Shown here piece by piece: positions 9,168-17,445 of a stretch of 64,000 nt of DNA; within the stretch, counting starts at the first letter, position 1, and every line of letters begins with the position of its first letter. The notes beneath the pieces are model-generated. The model was not told the origin of the DNA, ran no database searches, and saw only the letters and a list, made by a program, of their open reading frames with translations. Both the position numbers and the translations under genes were made by a program. The stretch is from Bacillus sp. REN3 (GTDB lineage: Bacteria > Bacillota > Bacilli > Bacillales > Cytobacillaceae), in contig NZ_JAERSD010000017.1 of the NCBI RefSeq assembly GCF_017912555.1, positions 25,693 through 89,692 on the forward strand. The letters are read 5' to 3'.

Positions 9168-10217
9168 ATGACAGGTATTTCAATGAACGAAGAAATGATC
9201 GCAATGGTTCGCTTCCTGATAACGCTGGTAGCGATTCTTGTGGGGAGTATATTGCTGAAAAAGGCAGCGGGCCGCTTTGCTGCCGGCCGGCCTGTACTGC
9301 GGAATAAATCCCTGCCAGCCTTTCATTCATTAATGAATTGGATTACACTTTACGCAGTTGTCTTATTGTTTTTGTTTTCATTTGTCGATTCGAAATGGCT
9401 CGATTACACGATATATTCTGATGGAGACTTGGATGTAACTCCATTTCTGGTTACTTTTGTTTTTATGATCGTATCTCTTGCCCACAAGGTGATCAAACTT
9501 TTTACTAAATATATTTTATCGGAAGTTTATGAGAATTATGGAGTGGATAAGGGACTCGGATATACCTTGAACCAGGTAATCTACTATACGGTCATGATCA
9601 TCGCGTTTATCGTTGGTTTCAATTATCTCGGGATCAATTTGACCGCATTAGGTGCATTATTTGGCGTCCTTGGCATCGGGATAGGCTTTGGAATGAGGAA
9701 TGTTGCCGGCAACTTTGTATCCGGCATCATCATTTTGTTTGAGCGGCCGATCGAAGTAGGAGAAGTGATCCAAATCGATGACAAAATCGGACGGGTTGAA
9801 AAAATCCGTCTGCGCTCAACCGTGATTCGAACTGCAAAAGAAGGGACCTTGATTGTTCCGAACCAATATTTCATCGAACAAATCATCAAAAACAGGACCA
9901 GTGCCAAAATGATGGCACAGGTCCATGTCAGTGTTGCCTATGGGACGGATAGCGAAATGGTACAGGGGCTATTGGAGGATGCTGTCACAAGGATAAAGGA
10001 GAAAGAAGAAGGGGTTCTAGGCCATCCTGCTCCGGATATAAGGTTTGTGGACTTTAAAAACAAGTCGATGGTTTTCTTGATTGAAATCCCTGTTGCCAAT
10101 TTTGAAATTAAAGAGAAAATCGAGAGCAGGATTAGGCATTTAATATCCAGGGCTTTTGTTGATCATGACATAAAATTGCCTGGATTCGACGTCGAATGGA
10201 TGGAACGCAATCGATAG
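9168..10217 (+). CDS. MscS-family mechanosensitive ion channel
   Basis: Small-conductance mechanosensitive channel of the cytoplasmic membrane that releases solutes on hypo-osmotic shock. Four hydrophobic segments are followed by the pore helix and the beta domain: ALGALFGVLGIGIGFGMRN near residue 160, then NFVSGIIILFERPIEVGE and the KIGRVEKI segment. The C-terminal alpha-beta domain ends GFDVEW. The ATG at 9168 follows GGGTGG; an in-frame GTG three codons earlier is possible. It is monocistronic. Confidence 0.9.
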   Translation: MTGISMNEEMIAMVRFLITLVAILVGSILLKKAAGRFAAGRPVLRNKSLPAFHSLMNWITLYAVVLLFLFSFVDSKWLDYTIYSDGDLDVTPFLVTFVFMIVSLAHKVIKLFTKYILSEVYENYGVDKGLGYTLNQVIYYTVMIIAFIVGFNYLGINLTALGALFGVLGIGIGFGMRNVAGNFVSGIIILFERPIEVGEVIQIDDKIGRVEKIRLRSTVIRTAKEGTLIVPNQYFIEQIIKNRTSAKMMAQVHVSVAYGTDSEMVQGLLEDAVTRIKEKEEGVLGHPAPDIRFVDFKNKSMVFLIEIPVANFEIKEKIESRIRHLISRAFVDHDIKLPGFDVEWMERNR

Positions 10218-10219
10218 GA

Positions 10220-10480
10220 TTAGAAAAAGCTCGCCTTTCTTAACGGTAGGTATTTCCCGTTAGGCAACTTTTTCACCAAGTCAAACTCGATCAGCTTCTT
10301 TAATGATAGATTGCAATAAGCCGCTGCATCGTACTTATCCCTGCCAACCATGAGTCCAATCTCTGTGGGACCGATACCTGGATAATCATAATCTTTCTTT
10401 TTTTTTCTTGAAAGCTCCCATAAAGCCTGATAAATTTTCTTGTCTTTTTCAGTGAGTTGTTTCTTTTGCTGATTTGCCAT
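10220..10480 (-). CDS. small winged-helix-like protein
   Basis: An 86-residue basic protein. After a Lys/Gln-rich N-terminus it shows KKIYQALWELSRKK, then IGPTEIGLMVGRDKYDAAAYCNLSLKKLIEFDLVKK and a wing-like LPNGKYLPL, which reads as a winged helix-turn-helix. The second of two nearby ATG codons is eight bases from GGAGG and is chosen. Target genes are unknown. It is convergent with the MscS gene, two bases apart, with no terminator visible between them. Confidence 0.6.
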   Translation of the reverse strand: MANQQKKQLTEKDKKIYQALWELSRKKKKDYDYPGIGPTEIGLMVGRDKYDAAAYCNLSLKKLIEFDLVKKLPNGKYLPLRKASFF

Positions 10481-10854
10481 GAACATAGCCTCCAGAAAAA
10501 AAGGTTGTATATTTATTATATACACATAGTGAACAACAGTACTCCGCCTAGAAAATGCTGCTTTCATTCCATTTCAATCATAGAGAGAAAATTTCCCAAT
10601 GATGGAAGAAGGGAGGGAAGCGATTAGCCGTTAGAGGCCAACACTTTTATTTCTATTCACGAAATATCGGAGGATAATTTCCCAACGTGTTAGAAAATAT
10701 AAGTTTCCTCTTTTGATGGATCAAAGACGACTTTTTACAACAAGGCATGGAATCCAAGAGAGGGAATTTCTTCTGTGGCTCTTCAAATTCTTGTTGCCAC
10801 ATCAGGCATTTTCTTACGTGTAAGACTCTACGACGATAATGAGGGGAACACGAA
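10481..10854. other. intergenic region without a supported gene
   Basis: No frame gives a convincing protein. Short open stretches exist but lack ribosome binding sites and recognisable motifs. The promoter of the winged-helix gene must lie at its left end. Confidence 0.5.
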
Positions 10855-10890
10855 AAACGCTGTTGAAGTCAGTTTCAACAGCGTTTCTTG
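10855..10890 (-). terminator. hairpin terminator downstream of the yhfK-like gene
   Basis: AAACGCTGTTGAA pairs with TTCAACAGCGTTT. The tail is short on both strands, so its direction is uncertain; the minus-strand oxidoreductase gene ends about 75 bases away. Confidence 0.6.
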
Positions 10891-10966
10891 ATGGCTGATT
10901 TTAAGAGGTTTCGAGTATCAACTAGACTCGTTATATTTGTGCGCCTTTAAAACTTTGGTTTTACAT

Positions 10967-11611
10967 CTACAATTTTTTTAGTGCTTCAGCAATCGGGCTG
11001 TCGCCAGCAATCAGGTCAAAAGAACGCTGATAAGTGTTTTCTTCCTTCAGGCTTGCGGCAATTGTCCTTGCAACATCCTCACGAGGAATCGATCCTCGCT
11101 CCAGATTTTCTGCCACTGCCACTTTCCCGCTCCCCGGCTCGTTAATCAGCCCTCCTGGCCGTATGATGGTATAGTTAAGGCTGCTTTGGAGAAGCGCTTT
11201 ATCAGCATAGTGCTTCGCGACATAATAAGGTTTGATTTCTTCTGCCCAGTTTTCCCGGTTGTGTGCCTGGAAAGCGCTGACCATGACGAATCGTTTCACC
11301 CCAGCTTGCTCTGCGGCTTCCACCGTTTTTACGGCACCATCGAGGTCGACAAGGAGTGTTTTATCATATCCAGTATGTCCTCCGGAACCTGCCGTGAAGA
11401 CAATTGCGTCACAGCCTTTCGCGGCTTTTGCGATTGTGTCGACAGGTCCTTCGAGACTTGCCAACACAGGTTCGATATCTGTCCCTTGATAGGCATCTGC
11501 CTGATCAGGCTGTCTCAGCATCGCCTTTACGCTGAAACCCTGTTCTTCATCAAGCAATTTGATTAGATGTCTCCCTATTTGGCCATTAGCCCCAACTACC
11601 AAAACTTTCAT
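10967..11611 (-). CDS. NAD(P)-binding SDR family oxidoreductase (YhfK-like)
   Basis: A 214-residue atypical short-chain dehydrogenase/NAD-dependent epimerase relative. The Rossmann glycine motif is VVGANGQIGRHL at the N-terminus. The usual Tyr-x-x-x-Lys is present as YYVAKHYADKAL, followed by YTIIRPGGL. B. subtilis YhfK has the same architecture. The substrate is unknown. AAAGGAG lies nine bases before the ATG. Nothing obvious is co-transcribed. Confidence 0.88.
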   Translation of the reverse strand: MKVLVVGANGQIGRHLIKLLDEEQGFSVKAMLRQPDQADAYQGTDIEPVLASLEGPVDTIAKAAKGCDAIVFTAGSGGHTGYDKTLLVDLDGAVKTVEAAEQAGVKRFVMVSAFQAHNRENWAEEIKPYYVAKHYADKALLQSSLNYTIIRPGGLINEPGSGKVAVAENLERGSIPREDVARTIAASLKEENTYQRSFDLIAGDSPIAEALKKL

Positions 11612-11886
11612 GAAATGTTCTCCTTTCCTTTTTACATAAGTCCTTTATATATGTACCCTGCCATCATAAATATAAAAGCGTTTTTCCCTGATCGCCGGCA
11701 AAGAATCTTAGCTGACGTGAATTTCATGTAGTTCGGAAAGATTCAAACATTCACTTAGGTGGACCCTTCAAATGGTTGATTGCTGGTATCCTGATTCTGC
11801 AGCACGTATTTATAAGGATATCGTTTTATCCTTTTTCATTGTAAGATATAGTCGAGTCAAAAAATTTCAAGCAGGCAGGTGGGGGC

Positions 11887-12447
11887 ATGGACCAGAAAGA
11901 GAAATGGAATCGCAAGCATGCGCAAAGATTGTCTGGAAAAGAAGAGCTAATGCCGAATCCATTGCTTAAGAAACTCGTTAAAAATAAAGGAGAAGGATTG
12001 GCTATTGATATCGCCTGCGGCCTGGGAGCAAACAGTTTATTCCTTGCAGAGCAAGGCTATGAGGTAACCTCGTTGGATTTATCAGAAGTGGCTATCCGAT
12101 TTGTAAGGAAAGAGGCGGAAAGACGATCACTTAGGATACAAGCAAAAGCCATCGACCTGGAAGAACTGGCTCCAATATCGGAGGAAGGAAAGAAGTACAA
12201 TCTCGCCATCATGACAAATTATTTAGACCGCTCGCTCTTCCCAGTGATAAAGGAACTCTTGAACACTGGGGGCTGTTTCTTTATGGAAACTTTCTTTATG
12301 ACCGAGGAGAGGAGCAGCCAAACAATACCCGATAAGTACAAACTTCGATCCAATGAACTTTTGGAGGTTTTCCAGGAATGGAAGATCCTCTTTTTTGAGA
12401 AAAATGTACAAAGCGGAAAGCAGGCGATTTTTTGCGAAAAAAAATAG
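11887..12447 (+). CDS. class I SAM-dependent methyltransferase (TehB-like)
   Basis: Predicted methyltransferase of 186 residues. The SAM-binding loop DIACGLGANSLFLAEQG lies near residue 40 and VTSLDLSEVAI follows with the ribose-binding acid. It begins MDQKEKWNRKHAQR, which is common among short TehB/thiopurine-type enzymes, and it lacks any extra domain. The ATG follows GGTGGGGGC. The substrate is not predictable, although metalloid (tellurite or selenite) methylation is known in the broader family. Confidence 0.82.
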   Translation: MDQKEKWNRKHAQRLSGKEELMPNPLLKKLVKNKGEGLAIDIACGLGANSLFLAEQGYEVTSLDLSEVAIRFVRKEAERRSLRIQAKAIDLEELAPISEEGKKYNLAIMTNYLDRSLFPVIKELLNTGGCFFMETFFMTEERSSQTIPDKYKLRSNELLEVFQEWKILFFEKNVQSGKQAIFCEKK

Positions 12448-12596
12448 TTCGATATTGATTTTTTTATTCAGTTCAGGGGTCCTCTTTCCCTACGCGGAAC
12501 GGGCTCCCTCATCCTTTTTAAACTTGGAACCCGTTTCTCCCGCGCCAAAAGGGGAGTCTTCTTGAAACATCAACCTCTTAAGGGATCCCATATCGT

Positions 12597-12752
12597 TCAG
12601 CTGGGGTCAACCTCATCAAAAGATAACGTCGTGACAAGCGTATACTCTCCTTTTTCAATCTCTTCCTTTGATGCATGGCGGCCAAGTTCTTCCTGGTCAT
12701 CCATTCCTGGAGCAATGGTAGGTTCAGCTTCGGTCTTGATTTTTCGATGCAT
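12597..12752 (-). CDS. small conserved hypothetical protein, 51 residues
   Basis: Short acidic protein beginning MHRKIKTEAEPTIAPG and containing DDQEELGRHASKEEIEKG and TLVTTLSFDEVDPS. The sequence is low in hydrophobics and looks disordered. An AAGGAGAG lies seven bases before the ATG, which supports translation. I recall similar unnamed proteins in other Bacillaceae but can give no function. It is divergent from the YbxH-like gene. Confidence 0.6.
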   Translation of the reverse strand: MHRKIKTEAEPTIAPGMDDQEELGRHASKEEIEKGEYTLVTTLSFDEVDPS

Positions 12753-12857
12753 TTCTGATCTCTCCTTATAGCATTGATAGAAGTAGTTTTTACTGAACAT
12801 GGGTACTTTATGAATTAGGCCATTACATAAATAAAAGGCAGTTAAGGAGGGATTAAA

Positions 12858-13049
12858 GTGGGTGCAGTTGAACAAAATGGTTTTGTATTCGAACCAGAAT
12901 TCAGCGTCATTGGACAAAATGGAGCGATCCATGTATTCAAAAACGGAAAGTTTATCGAGGAAATCCAGTTTGTATTTTCAGGAGAATACCCTGAGTTTGA
13001 TGAAATCCAGCAGCTGATTGACAACTATTGTGAGCAAAACAGCATATGA
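12858..13049 (+). CDS. YbxH-like small protein
   Basis: A 63-residue protein with GFVFEPEFSVIGQNGAIHV, FKNGKFIEEIQFVFSGEYP and a C-terminal helix. This resembles the YbxH family of uncharacterised Bacillus proteins. It starts with GTG eight bases behind AAGGAGG. The gene is followed by a hairpin-rich spacer before the convergent glycosyltransferase gene. Confidence 0.65.
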   Translation: MGAVEQNGFVFEPEFSVIGQNGAIHVFKNGKFIEEIQFVFSGEYPEFDEIQQLIDNYCEQNSI

Positions 13050-13202
13050 TTTAGGTATTGGTCAAGATGGATTGCGATCATCCTTTAAAGGAAGGGGAGT
13101 GAATAGATTTGGTACGAACGTTTTTTCTTTTGGGCATTCAAACACTCCCCTCCTACATCGCATCCTCCATTCTGATGGGAAAAGTAAAACCATTCAAGCG
13201 GC

Positions 13203-14309
13203 TCAAAGGAAATCATTTTTATTTATGAAGTTTTCCAAAATGGTCTCTACGTTTTCAAGCTGCTGCAAATAAGAGGAAACCCTATTATTGAGCAGCTGAC
13301 GTTGTCGTTTGTCCTCAAGGAACAAAAGCAATTGTTCCTCCATATCTTCCGGGATGATTTTTATAGCCAATTCCTTCTCCAGCAAATACCGGAGGTTGTG
13401 TTCTTCTTGCCCTGGCAGGGCAGGGAGGAGACCTACGGGAAGCTTTTTCCACAGGCATTCACTTACCGTAATCCCCCCTGGCTTTGTTAGTACCATGTCC
13501 ATTTGCTCGTATAGCCGATTCATTTCTTTTCTTGAGGATATGTAAGGAACTGCCCGAAAGTGAGAAGGTTGAAGCATGGTCATTTTCTTAAATAAAGTTT
13601 GATTCTTGCCGCATAACACATGATAGCGGATTTTCCCTGAAAACTTCAATGATTTAAATAGATTTTCAATTGTCCCCACCCCTAAATTTCCTCCAGCAAC
13701 CATAACATTGAAAGGGTACGGGCAATTCTTACTGGCATCTCCCTCTTTCAGGAATTCCGGATGAACCGGAATTCCTGTAACAGCAATATTCCCAGCATAA
13801 ACATCCCATTGCTCAAGATCATTCTTGATCTTTTCGCTAGGAGCAAGGTGGAGATCGATATGGCTGACTCCCCAGACGGTATTGATGAAATAGTCCGTAT
13901 AAACATTTATGACAGGAACTGATAGCTCTCCAGACTTTTTCAGGAGGTTTAATAGGTACGAGGGAAGACAATGAGTGCAAATGATGAGGTCTGGGTTTTC
14001 GTTTCTTAAAAGTGTTTTCATGCTTTTTAAAAAAATCCATTCATAAAGAAAGTGCCGCCTATCTGGATCATTGCGGCCGCATGCGTTAAACCGATATAAC
14101 CAACTGTAAAGTTCAGGGGTCATTTTAATAGCTTTTAAATATCCGTACGTAGTCGCTTTCTCTCCAAGCCGGGAAGTATATTCAAAAATATCCATTTTCT
14201 TAATTTCAAGTGCAGGGTTGATCGTTTTTAAATAGGAACGGAGTGCTTCTGCTGCCGTATGATGTCCCGAGGGCATTTGCAGGAAAGGTAAAATAAGGAT
14301 TTTCTTCAT
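13203..14309 (-). CDS. ykoN: MGDG synthase/UgtP-type glycosyltransferase (YkoN-like)
   Basis: Lipid glycosyltransferase of the GT28 group that would transfer a sugar to a membrane lipid such as diacylglycerol. The N-terminal PFLQMPSGHHTAAEALRSYL matches the acceptor domain, and the C-terminal nucleotide-sugar site shows MVAGGNLGVG, then VLTKPGGITVSECL, then the LPGQEEHN loop. At 368 residues it is near full length. The start follows AAAGG. The DUF1657, ykoP-like and ykoQ-like genes are next, the same association as B. subtilis ykoN-ykoP-ykoQ, so I give that name with moderate confidence. Confidence 0.8.
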   Translation of the reverse strand: MKKILILPFLQMPSGHHTAAEALRSYLKTINPALEIKKMDIFEYTSRLGEKATTYGYLKAIKMTPELYSWLYRFNACGRNDPDRRHFLYEWIFLKSMKTLLRNENPDLIICTHCLPSYLLNLLKKSGELSVPVINVYTDYFINTVWGVSHIDLHLAPSEKIKNDLEQWDVYAGNIAVTGIPVHPEFLKEGDASKNCPYPFNVMVAGGNLGVGTIENLFKSLKFSGKIRYHVLCGKNQTLFKKMTMLQPSHFRAVPYISSRKEMNRLYEQMDMVLTKPGGITVSECLWKKLPVGLLPALPGQEEHNLRYLLEKELAIKIIPEDMEEQLLLFLEDKRQRQLLNNRVSSYLQQLENVETILENFINKNDFL

Positions 14310-14505
14310 ATTAACCAAACCTTTACTTTTCTTTACCTTCAAATTTTCCGAATTCGGTCAAAAATATTCACCATATATCAAGCTTGAAGAAATAGGAAAA
14401 GAAGCTTCTTCTTCGAAAAATCTAAACATTTCCACTTATATTTCCATACGCAAAACAACAAAATACACTTCGTAACTCAATAACAATGAAGGAAGGGATT
14501 GAAAG

Positions 14506-14712
14506 ATGACAGTAGCAGCTCAGGTAAATCAGACGATTGCAGGTTTAAAAAGCGCACAGGCAAGTTTTGAAACCTTTGCATTGCAAACTGAAAACCAACA
14601 GGCTAAGCAATTGTATCAGACTGCCGCAAAGCAAACACAAGCAATCATTGACAGCATTGGGCCCCGCGTCCAGCAAATTGAACAAGAAGAGCCACAATAC
14701 AAACAACAATAA
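14506..14712 (+). CDS. DUF1657 family small protein
   Basis: A 68-residue Gln/Ala-rich helical protein, MTVAAQVNQTIAGLKSAQAS, with heptad-like spacing throughout and no membrane segment. DUF1657 proteins are frequent in spore formers, often encoded near spore membrane genes. The ATG follows GAAGGAAGGG. Divergent from the glycosyltransferase gene; no terminator with a T tail follows, only a GC hairpin at about 14726-14748. Confidence 0.82.
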   Translation: MTVAAQVNQTIAGLKSAQASFETFALQTENQQAKQLYQTAAKQTQAIIDSIGPRVQQIEQEEPQYKQQ

Positions 14713-14886
14713 ATTCTCAATCAGGTTGGCTGCTTGCCAACCTGGCCATTCGAAATAAAAGTGTGACATAGAAGTGAGTGAAAATAATCTCTACGAAAAA
14801 CAAAAAGATAGCCGTGACGGTGAAAATGAGAAGGGGGTAACCGTTTGCTGCGAGCGTGGCTAGTCAAATGAAAGGAGAAGAATGAC

Positions 14887-15450
14887 TTGTATTACCGTCC
14901 GTTTCTATTAGCCTTATGGAGATATTTCGATCCAGTCTATTTTGAGTTTACCCGGTTGCAACATCTTTGTCCTGAGAATAAAGAAAGAGGAATTTTCAGG
15001 GTCAGGCTAACTCGATACCGTGGAAAAGACGTTGTTCTGTCAGATGGAATAAAAATTTCCAAAAATGATCTTATGCTTAAAGTCCATTTGCATAATGTCA
15101 AGATTTTGAGTGATTTTTCCACCATGAAGAATGAGTGGGCTAAAGGTAGATCCATTTTTCGGCAGGTTACCGACTCCATGCCTCTTTTGGCTGCATTTAT
15201 CCATAATCATCCCCAAAAAAATAATATTAAAGGCATCATTGGCATCACACTTATAAACAAAGGATACAGTCCGTTAGGGTTTGAATGTTACCATCCAGAA
15301 AACAGATTCTATTCCTGGTTTAAAAAGACATTGCAATTACCGATTTATCTGCTGTCCTCCTCAAAAGTTTCTGATTTAAAGAAACATCATACGGTTTATT
15401 TAATGATGTCAAAAGAAAAACTTATGAAAAAGTACAAACAACTGGTTTAG
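14887..15450 (+). CDS. ykoP: YkoP-like protein of unknown function
   Basis: A 187-residue protein starting YYRPFLLALWRYFDPVYF, with FRVRLTRYRGKDVVLSDG, DLMLKVHLHNVKIL and FECYHPENRFYSWF. This is the pattern I associate with YkoP, encoded beside ykoN and ykoQ in B. subtilis. No catalytic motif is evident. Translation begins at a TTG nine bases after AAAGGAG; an ATG just upstream is out of frame. A lipid- or spore-membrane-related role is suggested only by context. Confidence 0.7.
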   Translation: MYYRPFLLALWRYFDPVYFEFTRLQHLCPENKERGIFRVRLTRYRGKDVVLSDGIKISKNDLMLKVHLHNVKILSDFSTMKNEWAKGRSIFRQVTDSMPLLAAFIHNHPQKNNIKGIIGITLINKGYSPLGFECYHPENRFYSWFKKTLQLPIYLLSSSKVSDLKKHHTVYLMMSKEKLMKKYKQLV

Positions 15451-15524
15451 TTACTTGCCAGCAGGTTCCATTGTTTCGATCCAGCCATTCCTTGTATACT
15501 TGTTAACAGGGGAGGGATAAGACA

Positions 15525-16340
15525 ATGGAACTGATTATTTTACTTATTATTTCCAGTTATCTTGGGTATATTTTGCTAAAAGCATACAAGAATACAAAGA
15601 AAGTGGCCATTAATACCATTTCCGTTACCAGGCCAAACATTACCGTTTCTAAAAAGAATTTAAAAATCCTGCACCTTTCTGATTTGCATCTTGAAAACCT
15701 ATCAGTGACCCCTACTGATCTTTATGAAAAAATCTCTGATCAAACGTTTGACCTTATCGCTCTAACGGGGGATTTCCTTGATCGAAAGCGAAGCATTCCA
15801 AAGCTGAGGGACTATCTCGAGGTGCTTGAAGTCTTGAAACCTAAATATGGGATTTATGCCGTCTTTGGGAACCATGATTATGTCCTGAAAGGGAAGAACT
15901 TTAAGGAATTGAAAAAGACGCTTGAGGAACACGGCTGCAGAACACTTCAAAACGAGCATGTCGCCATCGAAGTCAATGGGGAGAACCTGAATATCATTGG
16001 AATTGACAATTACAGTACAAACCATAGCGATGTTAAAAAAGCATTTAAAGGTGTTCCCAAAGGTTATAACCTGGTACTGACCCATGATCCGAATGTTGTG
16101 CTTGATATGGAAGGTGTACATTTTGATTACCTGCTGTCAGGTCATTTTCATGGCGGGCAGATTCACTGGCCAAAGCCCTATCACTTGATTAAAATGGGGA
16201 AGCTGGTCCGGATGAAGATGATCAAGGGACTGCACTACCATGGTGGAAAGCCATTTTATATTAGTGAAGGACTTGGACAGACAGGCGTGAACATCCGAAT
16301 CGGGAGCCGCCCTGAAATTACATTCCATGAAATTTCATAA
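15525..16340 (+). CDS. ykoQ: metallophosphoesterase (YkoQ-like)
   Basis: Calcineurin-like phosphoesterase with one N-terminal membrane anchor (residues 1-18). The metal-binding set is complete: HLSDLH, LTGDFLD, FGNHDYV, and the C-terminal TH plus GHFHGGQ. At 271 residues it matches the YkoQ/YpbG group of membrane-associated phosphodiesterases. The substrate, possibly a phospholipid or UDP-linked lipid, is not determined. AGGGGAGGG precedes the ATG. It lies 74 bases after the ykoP-like gene with no terminator between them, so they probably form an operon. Confidence 0.88.
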   Translation: MELIILLIISSYLGYILLKAYKNTKKVAINTISVTRPNITVSKKNLKILHLSDLHLENLSVTPTDLYEKISDQTFDLIALTGDFLDRKRSIPKLRDYLEVLEVLKPKYGIYAVFGNHDYVLKGKNFKELKKTLEEHGCRTLQNEHVAIEVNGENLNIIGIDNYSTNHSDVKKAFKGVPKGYNLVLTHDPNVVLDMEGVHFDYLLSGHFHGGQIHWPKPYHLIKMGKLVRMKMIKGLHYHGGKPFYISEGLGQTGVNIRIGSRPEITFHEIS

Positions 16341-16351
16341 GGTATCTTTTC

Positions 16352-16379
16352 GCCCTTCCATTATTCGGAAGGGCTTTTG
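16352..16379 (+). terminator. rho-independent terminator
   Basis: GCCCTTCC and GGAAGGGC with TTTT after the ykoQ-like gene. Confidence 0.8.
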
Positions 16380-16583
16380 CATAATTCCCAAGGCTTAAAT
16401 CAAAATTTTCCACCACTCATATAAAACTGATCATCAATGATGTAAATACAATAGGTTGAAAGCCAATCATGAGCTTGGCAGGGGCGCTGGTCAACTGGTT
16501 GTGTATAGAACCTCCCCCTTGCGAATAAGGGAAATCCCAATTAACACGATCTTCAGTTCAGTAAAAGGAGTACTAAATAAGAA

Positions 16584-17336
16584 TCATTTTATATTCAGCG
16601 TGGCCATATAAGGCAAATGATCAGAGGCTAATATATCATCCAGGCAAACTGATGCTTCGATTACTTCAATTTGCTCGCTTGTGAAAATAAAGTCCAGTTT
16701 CTTGCTGGGCCGTCGGGATGGATATGTATCGTTTTTACTTTCAAAGGAGTCGACGTCTTTTAAATGGCGAGTAACGAGTCTCCAGCTTCTTGAAAAAGGC
16801 TTCATGTTCCAGTCCCCCATTACGATTGAGAGATTTTTATTTCTCTGCACCTTCTTAAGGATGAACTCCGTTTGTTTTTGATGCAGTAATGGAGCAAAGC
16901 TAAGGTGGGCAACAAAAATGGCAATGAGCCTGTTTCCGATATCCACGTTTGCTTCCAATAGTGCCCTGTCCTCGATCAATCCAGGCAGAAAGTCAAAAGG
17001 ATGATTCACGGTGTTTATTATCGGGAACCGGGATACCAGTGCATTTCCGTATTGCCGAGGACTTGCACCGTGCTGCCCCACTTTTATCGCCGATCCAAAA
17101 ACGTAGTCCATATCAAGAGTTTTTGCAAGCTGAGCCGCCTGATCTGAAAATAAGCTGCGTTTCGAAAACCTATTGTCTACCTCGTTCAAACCTATGAGAT
17201 CAGCTTCTGATGATTGTATGAGTTTACTTATCCTATCAAGGTCCAACCTTTTATCCAAACCCATTCCATGGTGGATATTAAACGTCATTACTTTTATCTG
17301 CACAGTTTTTAACCTCACTTCAATTCCTGTTTTCAT
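16584..17336 (-). CDS. endonuclease/exonuclease/phosphatase (EEP) family protein
   Basis: Mg-dependent phosphodiesterase or phosphatase fold. The visible catalytic residues are TFNIHHG near the start, GLNEVDNRFSKRS with the metal-binding Glu, GDWNMKP with the Asp-Asn pair, and the C-terminal ASDHLP with the general-base His. The 250-residue length is a single EEP domain without signal peptide. The first ATG has its best ribosome binding site rather far upstream, so translation could begin at an internal GTG a few codons later. It is divergent from the alkaline-phosphatase-like gene. Confidence 0.85.
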   Translation of the reverse strand: MKTGIEVRLKTVQIKVMTFNIHHGMGLDKRLDLDRISKLIQSSEADLIGLNEVDNRFSKRSLFSDQAAQLAKTLDMDYVFGSAIKVGQHGASPRQYGNALVSRFPIINTVNHPFDFLPGLIEDRALLEANVDIGNRLIAIFVAHLSFAPLLHQKQTEFILKKVQRNKNLSIVMGDWNMKPFSRSWRLVTRHLKDVDSFESKNDTYPSRRPSKKLDFIFTSEQIEVIEASVCLDDILASDHLPYMATLNIK

Positions 17337-17445
17337 ATGTGATTGTTTTGATCCTTCCGCTTCAATATGTTATTCTCCCCTCATTTTACATAATCACTTG
17401 CCAAAATCTCCATAATAAGAGAAAAAGAATGGGGGCATTAATCCA

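Noticed and set aside
11186..11566. 126-codon plus-strand frame in the yhfK-like gene
   Set aside because: Antisense shadow of the clear SDR gene.
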